DNA of 64,000 nucleotides from Pseudomonadales bacterium. Its GTDB lineage: Bacteria; Pseudomonadota; Gammaproteobacteria; Pseudomonadales; Pseudohongiellaceae. The stretch spans positions 1 through 64,000 of the forward strand of contig JACKOH010000001.1 in assembly GCA_024234395.1 (NCBI GenBank), given 5' to 3'. Position numbers and translations under genes: made by a program. Positions 1 through 8,500 of the stretch are shown here, piece after piece; the first letter of the stretch is position 1; each line of letters opens with the position of its first letter. The notes below the pieces were generated by a model that saw only the letters and a list, made by a program, of their open reading frames with translations, made no database searches and was not told the DNA's origin.

Positions 1-9
1 TGAGCTGGC

Positions 10-369
10 TCAAGGATCGTCAGGGTCGCCCATGTCATGACGCCACTCGTTTTTGTCGTACAGGCCAAAGCCAGAGTGACCTTCACGCCACTCTGGCTCT
101 GCTTCACTGGCATCATTCGAGTTAAGAGCAGCCCAAACGACCAAGGTGCCTACAAGTAGGAACCCGACAATCCAGAACCCCGTGATCATCAAGGCACCGA
201 GCACTCCGAACTTGAGGCCCCATAGCAACAGACGTCCCACACCAGCAGGCAGTCCTTTTGCAGCCAGCCAATGAATAGCTCGCGTCTCGCGACGAGCAAC
301 ACCATGCCACATGCGCCCCAGCCATCGACCGGCGCGCTCGGTTTTCGTAATCGTCGGTGTTGCTTTCAT
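10..369 (-). CDS. DUF3742 family ICE membrane protein
   Basis: A 119-residue basic protein with one or two hydrophobic segments at about residues 50-82 (GALMITGFWIVGFLLVG) and an acidic C-terminus ending DMGDPDDP. The layout and the N-terminal run of GRWLGRMWHG type match DUF3742 proteins, which occur in conjugative elements of the PFGI-1/ICEclc class near the transfer genes. The function is unknown. An AGAGG ribosome site lies about 9 nt upstream of the ATG. It follows yhaV by about 20 bp on the same strand, so it may be read through from the toxin-antitoxin promoter. The family assignment is by recall of sequence style, not by a search. Confidence 0.75.
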   Translation of the reverse strand: MKATPTITKTERAGRWLGRMWHGVARRETRAIHWLAAKGLPAGVGRLLLWGLKFGVLGALMITGFWIVGFLLVGTLVVWAALNSNDASEAEPEWREGHSGFGLYDKNEWRHDMGDPDDP

Positions 370-389
370 CGCTTTAACCTCTTGGAGGT

Positions 390-854
390 CTATCGCTTCT
401 CCTTCGTCGACCAGTCGGATCGGCTTGCTGTCACGAGACTTTCCCAGTCATCCGGTGGGTTGCCTCGCTTGAGCATCTTTTCGAACACCGCGTAGGGGTC
501 GGACTTGCTGCCGGATGACCGTAATGTCTGATCATCGTTGACCCAGGCAAACACGATGGTCTTCGACCTGGAGTCGTAGCGGAAGAACAGCCGGAAGCGC
601 CTTCCGATCTTAGCTCGCCGCCAGTGCCGGTGCTCTGGCCCTAGCGTGTTGCCCTGCCGGTATTCATCTCGCCCTGGATCACTGGGCACGATCTCCAGGA
701 TCAACTGCGTCAGCGCCCTGAACAATTTGACGTTGGCGTTACTCTCGTAGCCTTTCGGGTCACTCCGCTGTGCACGCTCGGCGGCTGCGTGCAGCTTCTG
801 CAATTGCTCCACGATGCAGTCATGGAACAACAGTATCCATCCATGGCGCTGCAT
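390..854 (-). CDS. yhaV: Type II toxin YhaV (ribosome-dependent mRNA interferase)
   Basis: A 154-residue protein resembling E. coli YhaV along its length: an N-terminal GW..LFHDC, a central RAKIGRRFRLFFRYDS and a C-terminal FEKMLKRGNPPDDWESL, which is the family hallmark. YhaV is a RelE-fold RNase that cuts mRNA on the ribosome and is neutralised by PrlF. I start at the ATG whose first two bases overlap the antitoxin stop (TGATG), the usual translational coupling; a TTG one codon upstream is the longer alternative. The position inside the mobile element suggests an element-stabilisation role (inference). Confidence 0.88.
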   Translation of the reverse strand: MQRHGWILLFHDCIVEQLQKLHAAAERAQRSDPKGYESNANVKLFRALTQLILEIVPSDPGRDEYRQGNTLGPEHRHWRRAKIGRRFRLFFRYDSRSKTIVFAWVNDDQTLRSSGSKSDPYAVFEKMLKRGNPPDDWESLVTASRSDWSTKEKR

Positions 855-1171
855 CAAAGGGCTACTTCGCCTTCGATGTCCTCATTGATATCCACCGAGT
901 GTTCCAGATTCGCCAGCATGGCCTGGGCAAGATCGTCCGGCAGGTTGCCAACGTGCTTACCCTGGCGGATGTCCTGCTCCAGCAATCCCAGGAAGGCACC
1001 GATGGCCGGGTCTTCATGTTTGGCGTCGGCACGGGTGACGATCACTTCGCCGCCGCGCAGTTCAAAGGACACCTTGCCCCCGGTGGTCACACCCAGGGCT
1101 TGTCGAATTGCCTTGGGCAAGGTGATCTGCCCTTTGGAAGTCAGGGTAGCTTGTTCATTGATGCCAGGCAT
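854..1171 (-). CDS. prlF: Type II antitoxin PrlF (SohA), AbrB-like
   Basis: A 105-residue protein with an N-terminal swapped-hairpin AbrB/MazE-type DNA-binding segment (TLTSKGQITLPKAIRQALG) and an acidic C-terminus (NEDIEGEVAL), as in PrlF, the partner and corepressor of YhaV. The ATG at 1171 is preceded by AGGAG at 8 nt, so I prefer it to the ATG at 1198 (MSITDRSP) or the longer frame to 1333. The stop overlaps the toxin start. The palindrome at 1207-1226 sits inside the predicted promoter and is the likely autoregulatory operator. Confidence 0.85.
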   Translation of the reverse strand: MPGINEQATLTSKGQITLPKAIRQALGVTTGGKVSFELRGGEVIVTRADAKHEDPAIGAFLGLLEQDIRQGKHVGNLPDDLAQAMLANLEHSVDINEDIEGEVAL

Positions 1172-1204
1172 GGTCGGGCTCCTGTCGGTGATACTCATGC
1201 CTAT

Positions 1205-1233
1205 AGGGTAAGGATTATTCCTTACCTTGTCAA
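1205..1233 (-). promoter_or_regulatory. prlF-yhaV promoter with palindromic operator
   Basis: On the minus strand a consensus -35 TTGACA (1233-1228) is followed after 17 nt by TACCCT (1210-1205). The spacer is almost filled by a perfect 8-4-8 inverted repeat, GGTAAGGATTATTCCTTACC on the plus strand (1207-1226). A symmetric site between -35 and -10 is what an autorepressing antitoxin would occupy. Binding by PrlF is inferred from the position and from the known autoregulation of this family. Confidence 0.65.
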
Positions 1234-1507
1234 TCCTGGCTTCCCCCGGTGTATTTTGCGGTCGCATGTCCCTCTCCTGTTGTTGCTGAAAGCACCGATG
1301 GTAGACAAGGTACAGCCAGCCTTCCGCAAACAATACGGAACCGCACGAATCCTATTTATTGTGGCTGAATACCATGGGCTAACTTATACCCTAGGGCTCA
1401 TCAAGGGCCAAAGGGCTGGGAAGGGGCAAGGGAATGGTAGGAAGGGGAAAGGCTCTACCCGAAAAGGCCAAAAGGCCCCAGCCCGGTCACACTGTTCGGG
1501 GTTTCAG

Positions 1508-3304
1508 ATGTTTTCCCTGTTCCAACGTAAAAGCGTCCGCCTGACCGCCGGCGAACCACAAGCCCCCGCCTCGGAGATGCCCAAAGGGCTGACGCGACCT
1601 GAGTCGGCCGCGTCTCTGCTGGCAACGCCTCGCCGGCGGAAACTGCTGGAACACATCTGGCAGCGGACGTCACTATCTCGTCGTCAATTCAACACTCTGT
1701 ACCTGGCACCCCTGGAACGCTACGCGGAACTGGTCCAACAATTCCCGGCCTCTGAGGGGCATCACCACGCCTATCCTGGCGGAATGCTCGACCACAGCCT
1801 GGAAATCGTCGCCTATGCGCTCAAGTTGCGACAGTCCTACCTGCTGCCCGCCGGTACCACCCCGGAGACCCAGGCCGCCCAGGCGGAGGCCTGGACCGCG
1901 GCCACCGCCTATGCGGCGCTGCTGCACGACATTGGCAAAATCGCCGTCGACCTGCATGTGGAGCATACCGATGGCTCCCTCTGGCACCCCTGGCACGGTT
2001 CATTGCAGCGGCCATACCGGTTTCGTTATCGCAAGGACAGGGAGTACCGCCTGCACAGTGCCGCTACTGGACTCCTGTACACCCGGCTCCTCGATCGTGA
2101 AATCCTTGACTGGCTCAGCCAGTATCCCGATCTGTGGGCTGCCTTGCTGTATGTCCTGGCCGGGCAATATGAGCATGCCGGCACCCTCGGCGAGCTGGTA
2201 ATACAGGCTGACCAGGCCTCGGTTGCCCAGGAACTCGGTGGCGACCCCGGCAAGGCGATCGCCGCGCCCAAACATACCCTGCAGCGGAAACTGCTGGATG
2301 GCCTGCGCTATCTGCTCAGGGAAGAGTTCAAACTTAACCAGCCCCAGGCCTCCGATGGCTGGCTGACTCAGGATGCCTTGTGGCTGGTGAGCAAGACCGT
2401 TTCCGACAAGCTGCGCGCCTATCTGCTGTCCCAGGGCATTGAAGGCATACCCTCCAACAACACTGCTCTGTTCAATATCATGCAGGACCACGGCATCGCA
2501 CAGCCCACGCCGGACGACAAAGCGATCTGGAAGGCGACCGTGACCAGCGATGGGGGCTGGTCGCACAGTTTCACGTTCCTGAAGCTATCGCCGGCTGCAA
2601 TTTGGGAAGCAGCCGACCGACCGCCTGCATTCACGGGGAACGTTGACGTCGATCAAGGGGAAGAGGATACGCCTGCACCCAGCGAAGGGAATGCCGGCCA
2701 TCATGTGCCCGACGCCGATCTGGATCAGTCTGGGCCGGCAGAATCAGTTATGGCAGACGATGGCGTAAACGCGCTGCTCAACCTACTGGATGACTCCTCG
2801 GCACCTACAACAGCCGACCCGCCGCAACCTCCAAAAGAAGAAGTCGTCGCTCCAGTGCCGGATGAGGAGCCAGAGCGGAGAAATGCCTCACCTTCCGGCG
2901 AACACTTCATGGAATGGCTGCGTCAGCGCATCCAGGCTCGAAAACTCATCATCAACGACGCCAAGGCGCTGGTACACACCGTAGACGGTACCGTGTATCT
3001 CGTCAGCCCGGGGGTGTTCCAGCGTTATGCCCAGGAGCATCCCCAGATAGCGAAGCTTGCCAAGACAGAGAAGCTCTCAGACTGGCAGTGGGCTCAGAAG
3101 AAGTTCGAAAAGTTGGGACTGCACCGCAAGCAAGACAATGGGCTGAACATCTGGACTTGCGAAGTCACCGGGCCACGCAAGTCGCGGCGGTTGCATGGCT
3201 ACTTGTTGGCAGATGGCTCGGTGTTGTTCAACGAACCAATTCTAAATAATCCGTATTTGACGCTTTCGGTTGGCGAAGCTCAGTCCAACAGTGGTGCTAC
3301 ATAA
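1508..3304 (+). CDS. mobH: MobH-family conjugative relaxase (TraI_2 domain)
   Basis: A 598-residue protein with the N-terminal TraI_2 / HD-like relaxase signature: a histidine cluster HHHAYPGGMLDH (about 85-96) and LLHDIGKI (about 139-145), the metal-binding motifs of MobH relaxases. A low-complexity acidic/proline linker (about 385-465) leads to a C-terminal domain (about 470-590) like TraI_2_C. MobH enzymes nick oriT of PFGI-1, SXT and ICEclc-type elements. The frame is open back to 770, but similarity starts at MFSLFQRK, the usual start for this family, and the upstream part covers the antisense of prlF-yhaV. It converges with the integrase, with only 3 bp between stop codons. Confidence 0.88.
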   Translation: MFSLFQRKSVRLTAGEPQAPASEMPKGLTRPESAASLLATPRRRKLLEHIWQRTSLSRRQFNTLYLAPLERYAELVQQFPASEGHHHAYPGGMLDHSLEIVAYALKLRQSYLLPAGTTPETQAAQAEAWTAATAYAALLHDIGKIAVDLHVEHTDGSLWHPWHGSLQRPYRFRYRKDREYRLHSAATGLLYTRLLDREILDWLSQYPDLWAALLYVLAGQYEHAGTLGELVIQADQASVAQELGGDPGKAIAAPKHTLQRKLLDGLRYLLREEFKLNQPQASDGWLTQDALWLVSKTVSDKLRAYLLSQGIEGIPSNNTALFNIMQDHGIAQPTPDDKAIWKATVTSDGGWSHSFTFLKLSPAAIWEAADRPPAFTGNVDVDQGEEDTPAPSEGNAGHHVPDADLDQSGPAESVMADDGVNALLNLLDDSSAPTTADPPQPPKEEVVAPVPDEEPERRNASPSGEHFMEWLRQRIQARKLIINDAKALVHTVDGTVYLVSPGVFQRYAQEHPQIAKLAKTEKLSDWQWAQKKFEKLGLHRKQDNGLNIWTCEVTGPRKSRRLHGYLLADGSVLFNEPILNNPYLTLSVGEAQSNSGAT

Positions 3305-3307
3305 AGC

Positions 3308-4582
3308 TTAGCCCGCTCTGCGAGCACGAGCACCAATCTTCTTGGATGTCGGCTTGGAAGCTGACTCAGATGTATTTACAGCCGCCTCTTCTGCTGCCGA
3401 AAGATAATCAGCCCATGCCTGCATCATTTCACGGCGCTGGGAGAGCAGGATTGCCTTATTGTAAGTTGCGCGCACCTTGTTGCTTTCGACGTGGGCTAGC
3501 TGGCGCTCAATGGCATCGGGACGGAAACCCTGCTCGTTGGCCCAAGTGGAAAAAGTGGTTCGCCAACAGTGGGGTGTTGTTCTCGGCCCCAGATTCATGT
3601 CACGCATGGCATACGACAATCTGTTGGGCGTCGTGAACCCCTTGCCGCTACGGTGAGGAAACAGATAGCGCCCACCTTCGGTAATTGGCCGAAGGTCTTC
3701 GATCACCTGGATTGCCTGATCAGAAAGAGGGCAGACGTGGTCGCGTCCGGCTTTCATCTTCTCCCCCGGTCGGCGCCATACTTGTTCCTCAAAATCAAAC
3801 TCGTTCCACTCTGCATCGGCTGCTTCGCCGGGTCGGCAGGCGGTTAATGCAATGAGTCGCAGACACAGGGCTGTTTCTGGGTAGCCACGGTAAGCCCGTA
3901 GCTCTCGATAGAAGGCGCGGGTCTGCTCGGCGGTCAAGACTGCCTTGCTTTGGCTGGGAGGTATCTTGAGCAGTCCGCGCAGCGTTGGTATCGGGTTGGC
4001 GTCGGCCAAGCCCCGTACGATTGCATACTCGAAAATTGCGTTCAGGTCGCCCTTCACATGAATCCCGGCCCAGGCACCGTGGGCTTTGCAGGCCTCCAGG
4101 ACGGGACGTATCTCTTTGACTCCGATCTCACTGATTGGAATCTCGGCCAGCTTCGGTGCGAGATATTTCCGGATACGGCTTTCCTTGGCGCGGTACGAGC
4201 CTGGCTTGTAGCTCGCTTTCACCTCAGCCAGATAAGCAGCCGAGACTTTGGCAAAAGAGCTTTCCATGGCTCGCTTGCGTTCTTCGAGTGTCTCGATATT
4301 GCGCCGCTTTATCTCCTGGCGGTCGTGCGATGGGTGAATGCCTTGCTTGACGAGCTGCCGTGCCGAGTCCCGCTCCGTTCGGGCATCTGATAGGCCTACA
4401 TCAGGGTAGGGGCCGATAGCGTAAAGATTCTCCTTGCCATCAATGCGGTACTTCCAGCGCCAGAGCTTGCTGCCATTTGGTTTGACCAAGAGGAACAGGC
4501 CGCCGCCATCACTGAGCTTATACGAGCGTGATTCCGGCTTCGCCGCCCTGACTTTGAGTTCGGTAAGTAGATCCTTTGGCAT
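3308..4582 (-). CDS. int: P4-type tyrosine recombinase / integrase
   Basis: A 424-residue integrase. The N-terminal arm-binding DUF4102 domain covers about 1-90 (SDGGGLFLLVKPNGSK); a core-binding domain follows; the catalytic domain holds R250 (TACRPGEAADAEW), K277, H338-x-x-R341 (HCWR), H364 (QLAH) and nucleophile Y374 (RATYNKA), so the active site is complete. I start at the ATG at 4582 because GGAGG lies 6 nt upstream; the frame is open to 4675 but that stretch contains the GGGGGTAC repeats. It is transcribed away from ychF in the same direction as ychF, the geometry of elements inserted at a gene's 3' end. It should catalyse excision and integration of the element to the left. Confidence 0.93.
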   Translation of the reverse strand: MPKDLLTELKVRAAKPESRSYKLSDGGGLFLLVKPNGSKLWRWKYRIDGKENLYAIGPYPDVGLSDARTERDSARQLVKQGIHPSHDRQEIKRRNIETLEERKRAMESSFAKVSAAYLAEVKASYKPGSYRAKESRIRKYLAPKLAEIPISEIGVKEIRPVLEACKAHGAWAGIHVKGDLNAIFEYAIVRGLADANPIPTLRGLLKIPPSQSKAVLTAEQTRAFYRELRAYRGYPETALCLRLIALTACRPGEAADAEWNEFDFEEQVWRRPGEKMKAGRDHVCPLSDQAIQVIEDLRPITEGGRYLFPHRSGKGFTTPNRLSYAMRDMNLGPRTTPHCWRTTFSTWANEQGFRPDAIERQLAHVESNKVRATYNKAILLSQRREMMQAWADYLSAAEEAAVNTSESASKPTSKKIGARARRAG

Positions 4583-4600
4583 TGGCACCTCCAGGATGGG

Positions 4601-4652
4601 GGGGGGCGGTACCCCCAAAATTTTTGAGCAGTACCCCCAACTGTACCCCCAA
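4601..4652. repeat. Three GTACCCCCAA repeats upstream of int
   Basis: GTACCCCCAA occurs at 4609-4618, 4631-4640 and 4643-4652 (complement TTGGGGGTAC), at centre spacings of 22 and 12 bp, next to a run of G at 4598-4606. They lie between the integrase start and the chromosome junction, where P4-type elements carry recombinase arm sites and excisionase sites. The repeats are directly visible; the role is inferred. Confidence 0.6.
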
Positions 4653-4791
4653 AAATCCTGGAATGCAAAATCCAACAGTAGACGTCGGCGGCTCAGAAGA
4701 CCCAGGCTTTTTCAATGTAAGCTGTTGATTTTACGTTATATGCTTAGTCTATGGGTGGCTACTAACGTCTACTGAGGTATAGGAGAAATGA
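4653..4791. other. Probable element-chromosome junction (att) at the ychF 3' end
   Basis: These 139 bases separate the integrase leader repeats from the ychF stop codon and contain no gene. Because int runs away from the intact 3' end of ychF, the crossover site should lie in this stretch or in the last codons of ychF. The second att copy would be beyond the left edge of the window, so no direct repeat could be confirmed. Confidence 0.4.
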
Positions 4792-5883
4792 TCAGACGTT
4801 GAAGCGGAAATGGATCACATCGCCGTCCTGAACAATATAGTCCTTCCCTTCCAGGCGCCACTTGCCGGCATCCCTTGCCCCGGCTTCTCCCTTGTTGGTG
4901 ACAAAGTCCTCGTAGCCGACCACTTCGGCGCGGATAAAGCCCTTCTCGAAATCGGTGTGTATCACTGCGGCGGCCTTGGGAGCCGTCGCACCGACCTTGA
5001 CTGTCCAGGCACGAACTTCCTTGACACCGGCGGTGAAGAAGGTCTGCAGACCCAATAGCTTGTAACCGGCCCGGATGACCCGGTCCAGGCCCGGTTCTTC
5101 CATGCCCAGGTCCTGCAGGAAGTCGAGCTTCTCCTCGTCCTCCAGTTCGGCGATTTCGGCCTCCAGCTTGTTGCAGATTGCGACCAGCGCCGCACCTTCG
5201 TCGGTGGCGATCTCGCGTACCTTGTCCAGGTGCGGGTTATTCTCGAAGCCATCCTCGTCGACGTTGGCGATATACAGTACCGGCTTGACGGTAAGCAGGT
5301 GGAACTCGTACAGCGAGGCGAGCTCTTCCCTGCTCAGGCCCAGCGTGCGTACCGGTCTGGCTTCGTCCAGGTGGGTCTTGACCCGCTCCAGCAGCTGGGT
5401 AAGGCGCTGGGCGTCCTTGTCGCCACTCTTGGCGACCCGGGATACCCGGTTCACGGCCTTGTCGATGCTTTCCAGATCGGCCAGTGCCAGTTCGGTATTG
5501 ATGGTCTCGATATCCGCCGCCGGGTCGATCCGGTTGGCAACGTGAGTCACGTTCTCGTCTTCGAAGCAGCGCACTACGTGGGCGATGGCATCGGTCTCGC
5601 GGATGTTGGCCAGGAACTGATTGCCCAGTCCTTCCCCCTTGGAGGCACCGGCCACCAGGCCGGCAATGTCGGTGAATTCCACTGTGGTGGGCACCACCCG
5701 CTGGGGCTGAACGATTGCCGCCAGTGTGTCCAGGCGCTCGTCGGGTACCGGGACGACGCCGGAATTTGGCTCAATGGTACAGAATGGAAAATTCTCGGCC
5801 GCAATGCCCGCCTTGGTGAGGGCATTGAACAGGGTGGACTTGCCCACGTTAGGCAAGCCGACGATGCCGCATTTGACGCTCAT
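4792..5883 (-). CDS. ychF: Redox-regulated ATPase YchF (Obg-family)
   Basis: A 363-residue Obg-related P-loop NTPase. G1 is GLPNVGKST (9-17), switch II DIAGL begins at D72, and an N-x-x-E type motif (NVDEDG, near 208) replaces the usual NKxD, which is why YchF prefers ATP. A helical insert follows, then a C-terminal TGS domain ending in the family's GDVIHFRFNV. YchF binds ribosomes and is linked to oxidative-stress responses. It lies upstream of the element junction with an undisturbed C-terminus, and 44 bp downstream of pth on the same strand, the standard pth-ychF pair. Confidence 0.97.
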   Translation of the reverse strand: MSVKCGIVGLPNVGKSTLFNALTKAGIAAENFPFCTIEPNSGVVPVPDERLDTLAAIVQPQRVVPTTVEFTDIAGLVAGASKGEGLGNQFLANIRETDAIAHVVRCFEDENVTHVANRIDPAADIETINTELALADLESIDKAVNRVSRVAKSGDKDAQRLTQLLERVKTHLDEARPVRTLGLSREELASLYEFHLLTVKPVLYIANVDEDGFENNPHLDKVREIATDEGAALVAICNKLEAEIAELEDEEKLDFLQDLGMEEPGLDRVIRAGYKLLGLQTFFTAGVKEVRAWTVKVGATAPKAAAVIHTDFEKGFIRAEVVGYEDFVTNKGEAGARDAGKWRLEGKDYIVQDGDVIHFRFNV

Positions 5884-5927
5884 AGTTCAGTTCCGTGTTG
5901 AAAGGTGTTCAGTACGGGTTGGACCGC

Positions 5928-6515
5928 TCAGCTCTGGGTATGCAGCAGGCGCATGGCTTCTTCCCACTTGCCCGACACGGCCTGAGGCATTACCCGTAGC
6001 GCCGCATCGATGTCCGCCATGATAACTTCCGCCTCAGACTTGGACGGATCGGACAGGACATAATTAGCTACCATGGACTTGTGACCGGGATGTCCCACGC
6101 CGATTCGCAGCCGGTAAAAATTATTGCTTCCGCCCAGGGCATTGATGATGTCCCGGATCCCGTTGTGGCCACCATGACCACCGCCTTCCTTGAGCCGGGT
6201 GACTCCCACGTCGAAGTCGATTTCGTCGTAAGCCACCAGCAGGTTCTGCGGTTCGATCTTGAAGAAATGGCACACCGCGGCCACCGATCTTCCCGAGCGG
6301 TTCATAAACGTGGTGGGGAACAACAACCTGACTTCGTTGCCATCGATACTGGCGTTTCCGAATTCGCCCGCGAACTTGGATTCGTAGCGCATCTGGCCGT
6401 GATAGCGGTGGCACAGTTCGTTGAGAAGCAAAGCGCCGGCGTTATGCCGGTTGGACCGATGCTCGGGGCCTGGATTACCCAGGCCCACGATCAGCTTGAT
6501 GGGATTGCCTTGCAT
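5928..6515 (-). CDS. pth: Peptidyl-tRNA hydrolase
   Basis: A 195-residue bacterial Pth. It releases tRNA from peptidyl-tRNAs that drop off ribosomes. Catalytic and binding residues are visible: N14 in VGLGNPG, H24-N25 in NRHNAG, the aspartate in AYDEIDF (about 96) and the asparagine in GGHNGIRDI. Length and motifs are normal. It sits between rplY (33 bp upstream) and ychF on the minus strand and is probably cotranscribed with both. Confidence 0.97.
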   Translation of the reverse strand: MQGNPIKLIVGLGNPGPEHRSNRHNAGALLLNELCHRYHGQMRYESKFAGEFGNASIDGNEVRLLFPTTFMNRSGRSVAAVCHFFKIEPQNLLVAYDEIDFDVGVTRLKEGGGHGGHNGIRDIINALGGSNNFYRLRIGVGHPGHKSMVANYVLSDPSKSEAEVIMADIDAALRVMPQAVSGKWEEAMRLLHTQS

Positions 6516-6548
6516 AGGTGTTTCCCGTGCGGTCGGTCAGGCTGGTGA

Positions 6549-7220
6549 TCAGTCCTCGTCGGACTCTTCTTCACCTGCGCCGGCAGCCGGTGCTTCAGGC
6601 TCTTCACCTTCTTCGGTGGTTTCTTCTTCAACTGCTCTCGGAGCCATGATGGTAACGATCACCGAGTCCGCGTCGTCGCCACCGTGCGCCAGCGCCACAC
6701 TGGTAACGCCTTCCGGCAGGGTCATGTCGGAGATGTGCAGCGAGTCGCCAATGTGCAGCTCCAGCAGATCCACTTCCAGATACTCAGGCAGTTTGCCCGG
6801 CAGACAGGAAACTTCCAGATCGGTCAGGATCTTGTTGACGATACCGCCCTCCAGTTTGTGACCCTTGCACTTGTCCTCATTGAGGAAGTGAATGGGCACG
6901 TGGACAGTGATCTCTTCATCCGCCTTGATGCGCTGAAAATCGGCATGCATGAGGAAAGGCCGGGCAGGGTGACGCTGCAGATCCTTGATGATGACCTGCT
7001 CAGAGTCGTTGCCGACCTTAAGGGTGATGATATGAGAAAAGAATGCCTCGTTTTCCGTCGCATGCAGCATCTCGTTATGCGACAGGGTGATGGAAAGAGG
7101 TTCCTTGTCGCCGCCATAAACAACAGCGGGTATTTCATTGTTCAGACGACGCAGGCGGCGGCTCGCACCTTTCCCCAGGTCAGTCCGAACTTTGGCTTCC
7201 AGTTCAAACGCGTCAGACAT
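6549..7220 (-). CDS. rplY: 50S ribosomal protein L25, long (Ctc) form
   Basis: A 223-residue L25 of the two-domain Ctc type. The N-terminal 5S rRNA-binding domain (about 1-95) starts FELEAKVRTDLGKGASRRLR, followed by the TL5-type beta domain and an acidic tail (EEPEAPAAGAGEEESDED). It binds 5S rRNA in the central protuberance. The ATG is preceded by a strong CGGAGG at 6 nt. It is the first gene of rplY-pth-ychF and follows prs at 193 bp. Confidence 0.96.
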   Translation of the reverse strand: MSDAFELEAKVRTDLGKGASRRLRRLNNEIPAVVYGGDKEPLSITLSHNEMLHATENEAFFSHIITLKVGNDSEQVIIKDLQRHPARPFLMHADFQRIKADEEITVHVPIHFLNEDKCKGHKLEGGIVNKILTDLEVSCLPGKLPEYLEVDLLELHIGDSLHISDMTLPEGVTSVALAHGGDDADSVIVTIMAPRAVEEETTEEGEEPEAPAAGAGEEESDED

Positions 7221-7413
7221 GATGTCCTCCGTTAGTCGTGTAGCCGGCTTGCGACCAGCATGACTACACAGTCAGGGTTTCTGGTATAAAACCAGGGTTA
7301 AAAAAGACAGGAAGACCTCGCCAGTCTGCCTGTCCTGTACTTCGGCTCGATGTTCTTGAGTTTTTACTGCCTCACGCTACCTTTCGCCACCCTTGCTCGT
7401 TGAAAATGGCCGC
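7221..7413 (-). promoter_or_regulatory. rplY leader with small hairpin
   Basis: This 193-bp gap between prs and rplY holds a hairpin with GTGTAG/CTACAC arms at 7238-7269, about 17 nt upstream of rplY. A second short stem, CTGGT/ACCAG, lies at about 7280-7293, followed on the plus strand by an A-run. The stems may end the prs transcript or shape the rplY leader. I see no match to a known ribosomal-protein leader, so function is open. Confidence 0.3.
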
Positions 7414-8364
7414 TCAGGTATTGTCGAACATCGCGCTGATAGATTCCTCGTTGCTGACCCGGCGAATCGACTCGGCCAGCAGTTTCGCCATGCTGAGCTG
7501 GCGGATCTTGCGGCAGCGGTTTCCTGCCTCACTGAGCGGAATGGTATCGGTCACCACCAGCGAATCCATGCTGGATTTTTCAATATTCTCAATCGCCGCG
7601 CCGGACAGAACCGGATGCGTACAATAGGCCACCACCTGCCGGGCACCATGATCCTTGAGCGCGTCGGCCGCCTTGCAGAGCGTTCCGGCGGTATCCACGA
7701 TGTCGTCCACGATCAGGCAGCAACGATCCTGAACGTCACCGATAATATGCATGACCTGCGCTTCGTTGGCCTGGGGACGACGCTTGTCGATGATGGCCAG
7801 GTCCACGTTGAGCTGCTTGGCCACTGCCCGTGCCCTCACTACACCACCGATGTCGGGCGACACAACCAGCAGATTTTTGTAGCGCTGTCTTTCTATGTCG
7901 TCGGTCAACACCGGCGACCCGTAAACGTTATCCACCGGGATGTTGAAAAAGCCCTGAATCTGCTCGGCATGCAGATCCACGGTCAGTACCCGGTTGATAC
8001 CCACGGTGCTGATCATGTCCGCCACCACCTTGGCGCTGATGGCCACCCGGGCGGAGCGTACGCGGCGGTCCTGCCGGGCATATCCGAAGTAGGGAACCAC
8101 GGCGGTGATGCGATTGGCCGAGGCCCGGTGCAGGGCGTCGGCAACCAGCATCAGTTCCATGATGCTGTCGTTGGTCGGAGCACAGGTTGGCTGGATGATG
8201 AACACATCCTTGCCGCGGACATTCTCGTTCAGTTCCACCGAAATTTCGCCGTCACTGAACTTGGTGATGCTGGCATTTCCCAGCGGAACGCCAATATGTC
8301 TGGCAATACTGTTGGCCAACGCCGGATTGGCATTTCCGGCAAACACCATCAAATTACTCACCAC
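7414..8364 (-). CDS. prs: Ribose-phosphate pyrophosphokinase
   Basis: A 316-residue class I PRPP synthetase, making PRPP from ribose 5-phosphate and ATP for nucleotide, histidine, tryptophan and NAD synthesis. Signatures: FAGNANPALA at the N-terminus, the flexible loop YARQDRR, the Mg/ribose-5-P segment VLTVDLHAEQIQGFF and the PRPP-binding loop LIVDDIVDTAGTL. The start is GTG at 8364 or the adjacent GTG, with AGGA about 9 nt upstream; no ATG is suitably placed. It lies downstream of tRNA-Gln, an arrangement shared with Pseudomonas. Confidence 0.97.
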   Translation of the reverse strand: MVSNLMVFAGNANPALANSIARHIGVPLGNASITKFSDGEISVELNENVRGKDVFIIQPTCAPTNDSIMELMLVADALHRASANRITAVVPYFGYARQDRRVRSARVAISAKVVADMISTVGINRVLTVDLHAEQIQGFFNIPVDNVYGSPVLTDDIERQRYKNLLVVSPDIGGVVRARAVAKQLNVDLAIIDKRRPQANEAQVMHIIGDVQDRCCLIVDDIVDTAGTLCKAADALKDHGARQVVAYCTHPVLSGAAIENIEKSSMDSLVVTDTIPLSEAGNRCRKIRQLSMAKLLAESIRRVSNEESISAMFDNT

Positions 8365-8500
8365 AAACTTTTCCTATCGGGGCAGGGGACTTATTGCAAG
8401 CTCTGACTGTTTATATCTGTGTTAACTGTCGCGTCCGCGCTTTTCTGTTCGGCCCGGTCGGTCCGGGCGAACTCCGGCCTGTTGCCGGCGCTCAGGAATT

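Noticed and set aside
770..1507. N-terminal extension of the MobH frame
   Set aside because: It is antisense to prlF-yhaV, is low in recognisable relaxase sequence and ends before the family's usual MFSLFQRK start.
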